Assembly (NCBI GenBank): GCA_027214125.1
Contig: JAPWHF010000001.1
Span: 1-64,000, forward strand
Reading direction: 5' to 3'
Source of the DNA: Zoogloeaceae bacterium G21618-S1
GTDB lineage: Bacteria > Pseudomonadota > Gammaproteobacteria > Burkholderiales > Rhodocyclaceae
DNA length: 64,000 nt
The notes under the pieces were generated by a model, which saw only the letters and a list, made by a program, of their open reading frames with translations, had not been told where the DNA came from and made no database searches. The position numbers and the translations under genes are program-made. Below, piece after piece: positions 46,190 to 57,249 of this stretch (positions are counted from its first letter, which is position 1; the number at the start of each line of letters is the position of its first letter).

Positions 46190-46642
46190 TCAAGCGCCCA
46201 TTTTCTCGCCGGCGGGCAACAAAATGATCGCGGTACGCGCCAGTCGGTCGTGCGCGAACTGGCGGTCGCGGTCGATCAGCGCCCACCACAGACCCGCGCC
46301 AAACAAGCACACCGAGGGCCAGGCCAGTGCATAACGCAGCACGCCCTGCCGAAGCGGCACCGGCTTGCCTTCATCGGCTGTCACCAGCCGCAGCCGCCAG
46401 GTCTGCATGGCCAGCGTCTGGCCACTGCGACACCAATAAAACAAAAAATAGGCGCCGAGCACGATGAATATGTGCAACCAGCTGAACCAGCCTGGCGCGG
46501 CACGCTCGAAAACCATGCCGTACGCCAAGTGCGGGATAAGGTAGAGCAAGGCCAGCACACCGACCAGCAACAGGGATTCATACACCAGCGCGGCCAGGCG
46601 TCGGCGCAGGCCGGCCAGTTCGACTTGAGGGCGATCGGTCAA
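46190..46642 (-). CDS. RDD family membrane protein
   Basis: A 150-residue RDD-domain protein. It begins AGLRRRLAALVYESLLLVG, the RDD signature region with Arg and a following acidic residue, then two or three more helices and GQTLAMQTWRLRLVT. The function is unknown; some RDD proteins are linked to ion exchange. It is the last gene of the sigma-factor operon and overlaps the DUF3106 gene by ATGA. Confidence 0.9.
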   Translation of the reverse strand: MTDRPQVELAGLRRRLAALVYESLLLVGVLALLYLIPHLAYGMVFERAAPGWFSWLHIFIVLGAYFLFYWCRSGQTLAMQTWRLRLVTADEGKPVPLRQGVLRYALAWPSVCLFGAGLWWALIDRDRQFAHDRLARTAIILLPAGEKMGA

Positions 46643-47082
46643 TTGCGGTCCTTGTCTTTCTTCGACTTGCGGTCTTTTCGTGAAGCTTTGCGTGAGTCTT
46701 TGAGGGCACGATCGCGCGCCTCGGGTGACAGTTCCTGGTATTCCTGCCAGCGCTGTTGCAGCGCCTCGCGTTGTTCGGGCGGGATACGGCGCAGCGCCCG
46801 GTATTGATCCACCGCTTTTGCACGCTCATTGGGCGACAGACTCGACCAGTTGCGCATCCGCCCTTGTACCCGAGACTGCTCTTCGGGTGTGAGCTGATCA
46901 AACCGGTCGGTCATGCGCAGCCAGCGGTTTCGCGATCCGGCGTCCAGCGACTGCCATTGTCCGGCCAGCGGCGACAGCGCGCGTTGCTGCTCGCGGCTCA
47001 GTTCTCGCCACTCATTGCCCGCCAGAGCCAGCGAGGTGAGCGCGCTCAGGAACGCGAAGAGGACGATTCGACCAGCAGCCAT
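46639..47082 (-). CDS. DUF3106 family exported protein
   Basis: A 147-residue protein with a signal peptide (IVLFAFLSALTSLALAG). Repeated short motifs follow: WRELSREQQRALSPLAGQW, RFDQLTPEEQSRVQGRM and YQELSPEARDRALKD. It ends in a very lysine-rich tail (RKDRKSKKDKDRN). The family is common in betaproteobacteria downstream of this sigma factor. The function is unknown; it is probably periplasmic. It overlaps the DUF3619 gene by 37 bases. Confidence 0.88.
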   Translation of the reverse strand: MAAGRIVLFAFLSALTSLALAGNEWRELSREQQRALSPLAGQWQSLDAGSRNRWLRMTDRFDQLTPEEQSRVQGRMRNWSSLSPNERAKAVDQYRALRRIPPEQREALQQRWQEYQELSPEARDRALKDSRKASRKDRKSKKDKDRN

Positions 47083-47423
47083 GCGCGGAATCCTTGATCC
47101 AGGTAAGCGTCAATCGGGAGGTCGTCGGCCAGCAGTGCGGTTTCCACCTCACCCTGCACCGCCTGCGTACGCGCCGTATTGACATAGCCTCCGGCAAACA
47201 AGATGCCCAACACCAGCACAGCGGCCACCGCGGGCTTGGCGCTAGCCCACCAGGACATCGCGGCACGCGGTGCGCGAAAGCTGCCGAAATGCCGCTCGCT
47301 GGCGGCCGCTACCGCTTGGCGACGTGCCTCGGCCAGCGCAGCGCGTGCCTCGGGCCCAAGCTGCGCATTGCGCTGGCTAAGCATGCCGCCAATGCGCCGG
47401 CCGAAACGTGCTTCGTCGTTCAT
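47046..47423 (-). CDS. DUF3619 family protein (possible anti-sigma factor)
   Basis: A 125-residue protein with an N-terminal cytoplasmic part (MNDEARFGRRIGGMLSQRN), one central transmembrane helix (AVAAVLVLGILFAGGYV) and a short periplasmic tail ending in DDLPIDAYLDQGFRAWL. Single-helix topology and ATGA overlap with the sigma gene fit a membrane anti-sigma factor, but no zinc motif is present. AAGGAA precedes the ATG. The longer upstream frame is rejected because it lies in the sigma gene. Confidence 0.85.
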   Translation of the reverse strand: MNDEARFGRRIGGMLSQRNAQLGPEARAALAEARRQAVAAASERHFGSFRAPRAAMSWWASAKPAVAAVLVLGILFAGGYVNTARTQAVQGEVETALLADDLPIDAYLDQGFRAWLLVESSSSRS

Positions 47424-47986
47424 AAACTGATTCCTTTTGCCCGGAGCGCCGCCGCCAGCGTATGGGTTGCGCGAGAACAATGAGTTTTCACACTGCCCTC
47501 CGAGCAGCCCATCGCCGCGGCAGTCTCTGCCGTACTCATGTCTTCCCAATAACGCATCAAGAATGCTTCACGTTGACGTGCAGGCAAACGGGCCAGCTCG
47601 GCCTCGATCAGCGCCAGAGTCTCCTCCCGCCCGACCAGGGTTTCCGGCGAGAGGTTGAAATTACTGTCATCGGCGGCCACCAGGGTATCGAGCGGGTCAT
47701 CGGCCTCATCGGCGTCTTTGCCGCCAAAACCCGACCACATCGACACCCACAACTGGCGTACCTTCTGCCGACGCAGCATGTCGCGGATCACGTTTTGCAG
47801 GATGCGCTGAAACAGCGGCGGCCATTCGTCGGCGCCGCGATCGGCGTATTTGGTCGCCAGGCGCATCATCGCCTCCTGTACCGCATCGAGCGCGCCAGCC
47901 TCGTTACGCAGCGCGAGCATCGCATGCCGAAAGGCGTGGCGTTCGACGCCGGCCAGAAAAACGTTCAGTTGAGTCGCTGAATCCAG
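47420..47986 (-). CDS. ECF-type RNA polymerase sigma factor, probable CTG start
   Basis: 188 residues if started at CTG (47984-47986). Region 2 includes RHAMLALRNEAGALDAVQEA then LFQRILQNVIRDMLRRQKV, and region 4 LARLPARQREAFLMRYWEDM, then TAETAAAMGCSEGSVKTHCS. The first ATG (47920) would cut off the first helix of region 2. In-frame codons upstream read LDSATQLNVFLAGVERHAFR, as expected for this family, back to a stop at 47993-47995. Within that stretch the only start-like codon with a good Shine-Dalgarno sequence (GAGGA, 6 bases away) is CTG. It heads the operon with DUF3619, DUF3106 and RDD genes. Confidence 0.85.
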   Translation of the reverse strand: MDSATQLNVFLAGVERHAFRHAMLALRNEAGALDAVQEAMMRLATKYADRGADEWPPLFQRILQNVIRDMLRRQKVRQLWVSMWSGFGGKDADEADDPLDTLVAADDSNFNLSPETLVGREETLALIEAELARLPARQREAFLMRYWEDMSTAETAAAMGCSEGSVKTHCSRATHTLAAALRAKGISL

Positions 47987-48043
47987 GGGAAATCCTCACT
48001 GCGCCATGGCTTTTCAGCGCGTTGTGCTACGCACAAGATAGGC

Positions 48044-48072
48044 TTGACCTGCCTCAACCCGATGCGTACTGT
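48044..48072 (+). promoter_or_regulatory. ilvB: sigma-70 promoter of ilvB
   Basis: TTGACC, 17 bases, TACTGT. The expected start is near 48079, giving a short leader of about 35 bases, too short for a classical ilv attenuator. Confidence 0.7.
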
Positions 48073-48112
48073 TACGGGTTTCCCACGCAAATACAGAGAA
48101 TTAGGGGCAGTA

Positions 48113-49822
48113 ATGGTCTTGACTGGGGCGGAAATTGTAATCAGGTGCCTGCAGGAAGAAAAGGTCGACTATGTGTTCGGCTATCCTGGCGGTGCAGTGC
48201 TTTTCATTTATGACGCGCTGTTCCAGCAAGAAAAGGTACGTCACATCCTGGTACGCCACGAGCAAGCTGCCATCCATGCAGCCGACGCCTATGCGCGCTC
48301 GACGGAAACCGTCGGCGTTGCGCTGGTAACCTCCGGCCCGGGGGCAACCAACGCCGTCACCGGCATCGCCACCGCTTACTGCGACTCGATTCCGATGGTG
48401 ATCATCAGCGGTCAGGTACCGACCGCCGCGATCGGCCAGGACGCCTTCCAGGAAGTGGACACCGTGGGCATTACCCGCCCCTGTGTCAAACACAACTTCC
48501 TGGTCAAGGACCCGGCCGATATCGCCGTGACCATCAAGAAAGCCTTCCATCTGGCCAAGACCGGCCGGCCAGGCCCGGTGCTGGTGGACATCCCCAAGGA
48601 CGTCTCCGCACAAAGTGCCGAGTATCACTACCCGAAATCGGTCGAAATGCGCTCGTACAACCCGGTGGTCAAAGGCCATCAGGGTCAGATCAAGAAAGCC
48701 CTCAAACTGCTGCTCGAAGCCAAACGCCCGATGATCTACACCGGCGGTGGCGTGATCCTGTCCGATGCTGCTGCACCGCTGACCAAGCTGGTGCGCAAAC
48801 TGGGCATGCCGATCACCAACACGCTGATGGGGCTGGGCGGCTATCCGGCCACCGACAAGCAATACCTCGGCATGCCGGGCATGCACGGCACCTACGAAGC
48901 CAACATGTCGATGCACTTCTCCGATGTGCTGCTGGCCATCGGCGCCCGTTTCGATGACCGTGTGATCGGTGACCCGGCGCACTTCGCCGCCGAGCCGCGC
49001 AAAATCATCCATATCGACATCGACCCCTCGTCCATCTCCAAGCGTGTGAAGGTCGACGTGCCCATCGTCGGCGACGTCAAGGAAGTGCTCGAAGAGCTCG
49101 CCCGTCTGCTCGACGAGAGCAAGCACGAGCAGGACACGGCCTCGCTGGCCACCTGGTGGAAGCAGATCGACGAGTGGCGCAGCCGCGACTGCATGAAGTA
49201 CAAGAACTCGGACGAGATCATCAAGCCGCAGTATGTGGTTGAAAAACTGTGGGAAGTGACCGGCGGCGACGCCTTCATCACCTCCGACGTCGGCCAGCAC
49301 CAAATGTGGGCCGCGCAGTACTACAAATTCGACAAGCCGCGCCGCTGGCTCAACTCCGGCGGCCTGGGCACCATGGGTGTCGGCATGCCCTACGCCATGG
49401 GCGCCCAGCTGGCCCACCCCGACGCGCAGGTCGCCTGCGTGACCGGCGAAGCCTCGATCCAGATGAACATCCAGGAGCTGTCGACCTGCAAGCAGTTCCG
49501 CCTGCCGATCAAGATCTGCAACCTGAACAACCGCTACCTGGGCATGGTGCGCCAGTGGCAAGAGCTGTTCCACGGCGGGCGATACTCCGAGTCCTACATG
49601 GATTCGCTACCCGATTTTGCCAAGCTGGCCGAAGCATATGGTCACATCGGCATTCGGGTGGATCGCCCTGCCGACGTCGAAGGCGCGCTGCGCGAAGCCT
49701 TCTCACGCAAGAACGACCTCGTCTTCCTGGACTTCCAGATTGATCAGACCGAAAACGTCTATCCGATGGTCCAGGGCGGCAAGGGGCTGACCGAGATGAT
49801 TCTGTCGGCCGAGGATCTGTAA
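48113..49822 (+). CDS. ilvB: acetolactate synthase large subunit
   Basis: A 569-residue thiamine-diphosphate enzyme, first common step of valine, leucine and isoleucine synthesis. The catalytic Glu lies in HILVRHEQAAIHAADAYARS and the ThDP motif starts GEASIQMNIQELSTCKQFRL, with the FAD region between. The ATG is chosen because AGGGG lies five bases before it and MVLTGAEIVIRCLQEEKVDY matches the family N-terminus; the frame is open 69 bases further upstream. It forms the holoenzyme with IlvH encoded 147 bases downstream. Confidence 0.97.
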   Translation: MVLTGAEIVIRCLQEEKVDYVFGYPGGAVLFIYDALFQQEKVRHILVRHEQAAIHAADAYARSTETVGVALVTSGPGATNAVTGIATAYCDSIPMVIISGQVPTAAIGQDAFQEVDTVGITRPCVKHNFLVKDPADIAVTIKKAFHLAKTGRPGPVLVDIPKDVSAQSAEYHYPKSVEMRSYNPVVKGHQGQIKKALKLLLEAKRPMIYTGGGVILSDAAAPLTKLVRKLGMPITNTLMGLGGYPATDKQYLGMPGMHGTYEANMSMHFSDVLLAIGARFDDRVIGDPAHFAAEPRKIIHIDIDPSSISKRVKVDVPIVGDVKEVLEELARLLDESKHEQDTASLATWWKQIDEWRSRDCMKYKNSDEIIKPQYVVEKLWEVTGGDAFITSDVGQHQMWAAQYYKFDKPRRWLNSGGLGTMGVGMPYAMGAQLAHPDAQVACVTGEASIQMNIQELSTCKQFRLPIKICNLNNRYLGMVRQWQELFHGGRYSESYMDSLPDFAKLAEAYGHIGIRVDRPADVEGALREAFSRKNDLVFLDFQIDQTENVYPMVQGGKGLTEMILSAEDL

Positions 49823-49969
49823 CGCGGCTTGATTGATGCGGGGCCCGGCGTTCACCGATGCCGGGCCGTCGTCGGCACTCACCGGTGCCAGCGACAGCGG
49901 ATGCCGGCCTCCGGCAATCCGTACGGCAACACAAGCGGCTCTTCAACACTCTCCCAACGAGGGAAAACC

Positions 49970-50461
49970 ATGCGTCATGTCATCGCACTGTTGATCGAAA
50001 ACGAGTCGGGTGCCCTGTCACGGGTTTCCGGCCTGTTCTCGGCACGCGGCTACAACATCGAGTCGCTCACCGTCGCGCCCACCGAGGATGCCTCGCTGTC
50101 GCGCATGACCATCGTCACCACCGGCTCGGACGACATCATCGAGCAGATCACCAAGCAGCTGAACAAGCTGGTGGACGTGGTCAAGGTGGTCGACATCTCC
50201 GAGTCGGCGCACGTCGAGCGCGAACTCATGCTGATCAAGGTGCGCGCCACGGGCAAGGATCGGGAAGAAATGAAGCGCATGGCGGACATTTTCCGCGGCC
50301 GCATCATCGACGCCACCGACTCCAGCTACATCATCGAGCTGACCGGCAACCAGACCAAGCTCGATTCGTTTATTGGCGCCATCGACACCACCCTGATTCT
50401 CGAAACGGTACGCTCCGGTATCGTCGGCATTGGCCGCGGCGACCGTATCCTGAAGCTCTGA
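49970..50461 (+). CDS. ilvH: acetolactate synthase small regulatory subunit
   Basis: A 163-residue regulatory subunit. The ACT domain, residues 3-75, includes HVIALLIENESGALSRVSGL and FSARGYNIESLTVAPTED, followed by the small-subunit C-terminal domain (ETVRSGIVGIGRGDRILKL). It mediates valine feedback on IlvB. GAGGGA precedes the ATG. The 147-base gap after ilvB holds hairpins (GCCCGGC/GCCGGGC at 49843-49866) but no convincing terminator. Confidence 0.97.
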   Translation: MRHVIALLIENESGALSRVSGLFSARGYNIESLTVAPTEDASLSRMTIVTTGSDDIIEQITKQLNKLVDVVKVVDISESAHVERELMLIKVRATGKDREEMKRMADIFRGRIIDATDSSYIIELTGNQTKLDSFIGAIDTTLILETVRSGIVGIGRGDRILKL

Positions 50462-51559
<1,098 letters not shown>

Positions 51560-51577
51560 TCCTGACCGCCGCTTGAG

Positions 51578-51617
51578 CGGGCCGGAGTCCTCCACGCGGC
51601 GGATTCCGGCCCGTTTT
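51578..51617 (+). terminator. intrinsic terminator after ilvC
   Basis: A 13-base-pair stem with one G-T pair (51578-51590 with 51601-51613) has a 10-base loop and runs into TTTTC. It lies 18 bases after the ilvC stop and 16 bases before psd, so psd probably depends on read-through or its own weak promoter. Confidence 0.75.
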
Positions 51618-51633
51618 CATTGGAGCGCTGTCC

Positions 51634-52281
51634 ATGTCCAATCCGTATCCGCACCCCGTCATTGCGCGCGAAGGCTGGCCGTTCATCGGCATCGCCCTCG
51701 CGCTGGCATTGCTCGTCAACAGCGCGACCGGGTGGTTTCTGGCCCTGCCCTTCTGGATTCTGTTCCTCATCGTGCTGCAGTTCTTTCGCGATCCGCCACG
51801 CGCCATCCCCACCGGCACCCGCATGGTGCTCTCGCCGGCCGACGGGCGCATCGTCGCCATCGAGCGCGCGCGCGACCCCTATCTGGACCGCGACAGCCTG
51901 AAGATCAGCATCTTCATGAACATCTTCAACGCGCATTCGAACCGCAGCCCGGCCGACGGCGAGGTCAAGCAACTGTGGTATCACCCAGGGCGCTTCTTCA
52001 ACGCCACGCTGGACAAAGCGTCGGACGAGAACGAGCGCAACGCGATGTGGCTGCACACCGCCGACGGCGACGACATCACCTGCGTACAGATTGCCGGCCT
52101 CGCCGCACGCCGCATTCTCTGCTACACCCGCGAGGGCGACACCCTGCAGCGCGGTGAGCGCTATGGTTTCATCCGCTTTGGTTCGCGCGTCGACCTCTAT
52201 CTGCCAATCGGCAGCAAAGCGAGTATCACCCTTGGCGACAAGGTGCTCGCCTCGGCCAGCGTGATCGCAAAACTGCCCTGA
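51634..52281 (+). CDS. psd: phosphatidylserine decarboxylase proenzyme, short type
   Basis: A 215-residue proenzyme converting phosphatidylserine to phosphatidylethanolamine. Two N-terminal helices ([20 protein letters not shown]) anchor it in the membrane. The conserved [13 protein letters not shown] and [13 protein letters not shown] are present. The self-cleavage serine that becomes the pyruvoyl group is in [13 protein letters not shown]. This is the short type found next to pssA in betaproteobacteria. Confidence 0.95.
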   Translation: MSNPYPHPVIAREGWPFIGIALALALLVNSATGWFLALPFWILFLIVLQFFRDPPRAIPTGTRMVLSPADGRIVAIERARDPYLDRDSLKISIFMNIFNAHSNRSPADGEVKQLWYHPGRFFNATLDKASDENERNAMWLHTADGDDITCVQIAGLAARRILCYTREGDTLQRGERYGFIRFGSRVDLYLPIGSKASITLGDKVLASASVIAKLP

Positions 52282-52371
52282 CTCGGCGCCCTGCGACCCC
52301 GCACGGGGTCGCGAGGTGCGGTAGAATCGGCCTCATTGCCCCACTCGGCGGGCGTTTTCAAAGGTTTCACC

Positions 52372-53145
52372 ATGGCCGACGTGCCTCCGCGCAAACCCCT
52401 CTTCGACCCCGAAAAGCGTCGCCGCGGCATTTACATCCTTCCCAATCTGTTTACCACCGCGGCCCTGTTCGCGGGCTTCTACGCCATCGTGCAGGCCATG
52501 AACGATCGCTTCGAGCACGCCGCCGTGGCGATTTTCATCGCCATGATCCTCGATGGACTCGATGGCCGCATCGCCCGCCTCACCCATACACAAAGCGCCT
52601 TCGGTGCCGAGTACGACTCGCTCTCCGACATGGTGTCCTTCGGTGCCGCGCCGGCGCTTGTGGCCTATGAATGGGCGCTGCGCGGCATGGGCAAACTCGG
52701 CTGGATCGCCGCCTTCATCTACTGCGCCGGCGCCGCCCTGCGTCTGGCGCGCTTCAACACCAATATCGACGTGGTCGACAAGCGTTACTTCCAGGGCTTG
52801 CCCAGCCCGGCCGCCGCTGCGCTGATTGCCGGCCTCGTCTGGGTCGGTATCGACAACGGCTTTACCGGGCCGGATCTGCGCTGGGTGGTGTGCTTCTTCA
52901 CCATTTTTGGCGGTCTGACCATGGTCAGCAACGTGCTCTACTTCAGCGGCAAAGAATTCAACCTGCGCCGCCGGGTGCCGTTTTTTGCCGTACTGGCAAT
53001 CATGCTGGGCTTTGCACTGATCTCGCTCGACCCCGCGTCAGTGCTGTTTTTGCTGTTTCTGGTTTACGCCGCCTCGGGCTACGTGCTGTACGGCATGCAC
53101 CGCCTCGGCAAGAAAATCCCGGGCCACGAACCGCCCGCCTCCTAA
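52372..53145 (+). CDS. pssA: CDP-diacylglycerol-serine O-phosphatidyltransferase
   Basis: A 257-residue membrane enzyme of the CDP-alcohol phosphatidyltransferase family. The catalytic motif is DGLDGRIARL then GAEYDSLSD, with the spaced aspartates. Several transmembrane helices follow and the tail is basic. It makes phosphatidylserine, the substrate of the Psd enzyme encoded just upstream. The inner ATG is used since AAAGG precedes it and MADVPPRKPLFDPEKRRRGI is the typical N-terminus. Confidence 0.95.
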   Translation: MADVPPRKPLFDPEKRRRGIYILPNLFTTAALFAGFYAIVQAMNDRFEHAAVAIFIAMILDGLDGRIARLTHTQSAFGAEYDSLSDMVSFGAAPALVAYEWALRGMGKLGWIAAFIYCAGAALRLARFNTNIDVVDKRYFQGLPSPAAAALIAGLVWVGIDNGFTGPDLRWVVCFFTIFGGLTMVSNVLYFSGKEFNLRRRVPFFAVLAIMLGFALISLDPASVLFLLFLVYAASGYVLYGMHRLGKKIPGHEPPAS

Positions 53146-53187
53146 GCCGATTGTCAGACGCCCGGCCAGTGGCCTATATTCAAGAAC

Positions 53188-53283
53188 ATGCCCGCCTTCG
53201 AGCCGCCCTTCGACACCTCTGCACGCAATGCGTCTGCGCGCGTGCTGTGGCCGCTCGGCCCGCTGCTGCGCCTCGTGCGCTGA
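53188..53283 (+). CDS. 31-codon leucine-rich open frame, possible leuA leader peptide
   Basis: MPAFEPPFDTSARN, then ASARVLWPLGPLLRLVR and a stop. Five of the last twelve codons are Leu (CTG/CTC). It ends 95 bases before leuA. Inverted repeats overlap it: GCACGC/GCGTGC at 53221-53245 and GGCCG/CGGCC at 53249-53260. The Shine-Dalgarno sequence is weak. A Leu-rich frame just before leuA suggests translation-dependent attenuation, but no T-run terminator is seen. Chance is possible in GC-rich DNA. Confidence 0.4.
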   Translation: MPAFEPPFDTSARNASARVLWPLGPLLRLVR

Positions 53284-53378
53284 TCCCATCAATACTTCCC
53301 GCCGATTGTTTTCCGCCCCGCCATCACCAGCGGGCGACCCCCTGAATCCCGAACTTCGGAACCCCACAGGAGCCGACC

Positions 53379-54914
53379 ATGACTGACCAACTGATCGTTT
53401 TCGACACCACCTTGCGCGATGGCGAGCAAAGCCCCGGCGCCTCAATGACCCGCGACGAAAAGCTGCGCATCGCCCGCCAGCTCGAACGCATGCGGGTAAA
53501 CGTGATCGAGGCCGGCTTTGCTGCTGCCTCGAACGGTGACTTCGAATCGGTACGCGCCATCGCCGAGGTCATCAAGGACTCCACCATCTGTTCGCTGGCC
53601 CGTGCCAATGAAAACGATATCCGGCGCTCCGGCGAGGCCATCAAGCCAGCCGCCAGCGGCCGCATCCACACCTTCATCGCCACCAGCCCGATCCATATGG
53701 AGAAGAAGCTGCGCATGAGCCCCGACCAGGTGCTCGATCAGGCGGTCAAGGCCATCGGCTGGGCGCGCGAGTACACCGACGATATCGAGTTTTCGGCCGA
53801 AGACGCCGGACGCTCGGAGATCGATTACCTGTGCCGTATCTTCGAAGCCGTCATCAAGGCTGGCGCCACCACCATCAACGTGCCCGATACCGTGGGCTAC
53901 AACGTGCCCGAACAGTTCGCGGCCACCATCCGCACCCTGATCGAGCGCGTACCGAATGCCGACAAGGTGGTGTGGTCCGTGCATTGTCACAATGACCTCG
54001 GCCTCGCCGTGGCCAATTCGCTGGCCGCCGTACGCGCCGGTGCGCGACAAGTCGAATGCACCGTCAACGGCCTCGGCGAGCGGGCCGGCAACGCATCGCT
54101 CGAAGAAGTGGTGATGGCGGTGCGCACACGGCGCGACATCTACAACTGTGACACCCGCATCGACGCCACCCAGATCGTGCCGGCCTCCAAACTGGTGTCC
54201 GGCATCACCGGCTTCCCGGTGCAGCCGAACAAGGCCATCGTCGGCGCCAACGCCTTCTCGCACGAATCCGGTATCCACCAGGATGGCGTGCTCAAGCACC
54301 GCGAAACCTACGAAATCATGCGCGCCGAAGATGTGGGCTGGGGCGCCAACAAGCTGGTGCTGGGCAAGCACAGCGGCCGCAATGCCTTCCGCAGCCGCCT
54401 GATCGAACTGGGTGCGGCGATTGAGTCCGAAGCACACCTCAACCATGCCTTCGCCCGCTTCAAAGAGCTGGCCGACAAGAAACACGAAATTTTCGACGAA
54501 GACTTGCAAGCGCTGATTTCCGACGAGGCCGTCACGCCCGAGCAGGAACACTATCGCTTGGTCGCCTCACGCTTCCACTCCGAAACCGGCGAAACGCCGG
54601 CGGCCCGCCTGACACTCAACGTGGGTGATAAGGAAATCCAGGCCGAAGCCGAGGGGTCGGGGCCGGTCGACGCCGCCTTCAAGGCCATCGAGACCGTGGC
54701 CAAGAGCGGCACCGAGTTGCTGCTGTATTCGGTCAATGCCATTACCACTGGCACCGACGCTCAAGGTGAGGTCACCGTGCGCCTGTCGCGCGACGGCAAG
54801 GTGGTTAACGGCCAAGGCGCCGACACCGACATCATCGTCGCCTCGGCCAAGGCTTACCTCAACGCACTGAACAAGCTGCACAACAAATTCGAAAGGCTCA
54901 ACCCGCAGATCTGA
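53379..54914 (+). CDS. leuA: 2-isopropylmalate synthase
   Basis: A 511-residue enzyme of the first leucine-specific step. The catalytic HMGL-like TIM barrel starts [36 protein letters not shown] and the [11 protein letters not shown] motif supply metal ligands. The C-terminal allosteric LeuA dimer domain (about 390-505) should bind leucine for feedback. CAGGAG precedes the ATG. It is separated from pssA by 233 bases that hold a small Leu-rich open frame. Confidence 0.97.
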   Translation: MTDQLIVFDTTLRDGEQSPGASMTRDEKLRIARQLERMRVNVIEAGFAAASNGDFESVRAIAEVIKDSTICSLARANENDIRRSGEAIKPAASGRIHTFIATSPIHMEKKLRMSPDQVLDQAVKAIGWAREYTDDIEFSAEDAGRSEIDYLCRIFEAVIKAGATTINVPDTVGYNVPEQFAATIRTLIERVPNADKVVWSVHCHNDLGLAVANSLAAVRAGARQVECTVNGLGERAGNASLEEVVMAVRTRRDIYNCDTRIDATQIVPASKLVSGITGFPVQPNKAIVGANAFSHESGIHQDGVLKHRETYEIMRAEDVGWGANKLVLGKHSGRNAFRSRLIELGAAIESEAHLNHAFARFKELADKKHEIFDEDLQALISDEAVTPEQEHYRLVASRFHSETGETPAARLTLNVGDKEIQAEAEGSGPVDAAFKAIETVAKSGTELLLYSVNAITTGTDAQGEVTVRLSRDGKVVNGQGADTDIIVASAKAYLNALNKLHNKFERLNPQI

Positions 54915-54923
54915 GGCGGGCTC

Positions 54924-54950
54924 AAGCGCCGCCCGCCGCCGGGGCGGCGC

Positions 54951-54952
<2 letters not shown>
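54924..54952. terminator. bidirectional hairpin between leuA and DUF2069 gene
   Basis: A perfect 11-base inverted repeat AAGCGCCGCCC / GGGCGGCGCTT with a 7-base loop, starting ten bases after the leuA stop. It includes the first bases of the convergent DUF2069 stop codon. There is no long T-run. Confidence 0.65.
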
Positions 54953-55978
<1,026 letters not shown>

Positions 55979-56025
55979 CTACAATGGCGCGATTATAGCC
56001 AAAGCCGCCCCCGGCCCCGAACGCA

Positions 56026-57249
56026 TTGCCCAAGCTCTTCATCCATCTTCGGGATTTTGCCCGCCTGCTCGCCCAGCGTTTTGTCGACACGCGCTGCCCG
56101 GAAGTGGCCGGCAGCCTGACGTTCACGACGCTGCTGGCGCTGGTGCCCTTGCTCACCGTCACCATCGCGGTGTTCAGCAACTTCCCCGGCTTTTCGCACC
56201 TGGGCGAGACCCTGAGCGATTTTCTGCTGCAGAACCTCTTGCCCGAAAAAGCCGGCCAGATCGTCGCGACCTACGCCCTGCAATTCTCGCAAAAGGCCGC
56301 CAACCTGACGCTGATCGGCACCGCCTTCCTGATTGTCACCGCGCTGATGCTGATGCTGACCATCGACGGCGTGCTCAACACCATCTGGGGCGTGCGAAAA
56401 TCGCGTCCGCTGATGGCGCGCATTTCCATTTACTGGGTGGTACTGACCCTCGGCCCGCTGTTTCTGGGCGCCAGCCTGGCCGCCACGAGCTACCTGATCA
56501 GTACCTCGCTCGGCCTGGTCAATGACCCGCAATGGCTACGCATTATCGTCTTCCGTACGCTACCGATCTTGCTGCTCGGCCTGCTGTTCACCTTTCTCTA
56601 CTTCAGCATTCCGAACACCCGCGTCAACGCCTGGCACGCCCTCATTGGCGGCATGTCGGCAGCGGTGGCCTTCGTATTGATGCAGCGCGCGCTGGGCCTG
56701 TATTTCGCACGCTTTCCGAGCTATACGCTGATCTACGGCACCTTCGCCACGCTGCCGATTTTCCTGCTCTGGCTATACGCCTCCTGGGTGGTGATCCTGC
56801 TCGGCGCCATTCTCGCAGCGACCTTTCCCGCCTACGCCTCGAGTGTGCGCACACTGCCCGACTTTCCGGGCGCGCCCGCCTACAGTGCCTTGATGATGCT
56901 AGAGCAGCTCACCCGCGCCCAGCGCAGCGGTGAAACCGTCAGCGCCGAAGATTTGTACCGCGCCGCGCGCCAGCCCACGGCCGTTGGCGAAAACCTGCTT
57001 GAACTCATGCGGGAATTTGGCTGGATCGCCCGGTCCGACGACGAAGCCTGGCTGCTGGCCAGACGCGCTGAAGACATCTTCCTCTCGGACGTTGTTCGCC
57101 ACCTTGCGCTTTGCCCCGCTGTCGCTCGAGCGCAGGCCGACGGGAAACTGATCAAGCGCATCGACAGCCGCATCACTCATCTGCTCGCGACAGGTGACGT
57201 GCCGATTACCGCAGTGTTTTCAGACGAGATGCCCGCTCAGAGCGGATAG
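56026..57249 (+). CDS. YihY/BrkB family membrane protein (UPF0761)
   Basis: 407 residues. The N-terminal about 290 residues carry six predicted helices of the YihY family, with RCPEVAGSLTFTTLLALVPL and YGTFATLPIFLLWLYASWVV as signatures. The C-terminal about 115 residues are a soluble, winged-helix-like extension. The old RNase BN name is not correct for this family, whose role is unknown. TTG is used as start since a stop lies 10 codons upstream and no ATG/GTG intervenes. The end overlaps the convergent PilZ-like gene by 13 bases. Confidence 0.9.
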   Translation: MPKLFIHLRDFARLLAQRFVDTRCPEVAGSLTFTTLLALVPLLTVTIAVFSNFPGFSHLGETLSDFLLQNLLPEKAGQIVATYALQFSQKAANLTLIGTAFLIVTALMLMLTIDGVLNTIWGVRKSRPLMARISIYWVVLTLGPLFLGASLAATSYLISTSLGLVNDPQWLRIIVFRTLPILLLGLLFTFLYFSIPNTRVNAWHALIGGMSAAVAFVLMQRALGLYFARFPSYTLIYGTFATLPIFLLWLYASWVVILLGAILAATFPAYASSVRTLPDFPGAPAYSALMMLEQLTRAQRSGETVSAEDLYRAARQPTAVGENLLELMREFGWIARSDDEAWLLARRAEDIFLSDVVRHLALCPAVARAQADGKLIKRIDSRITHLLATGDVPITAVFSDEMPAQSG

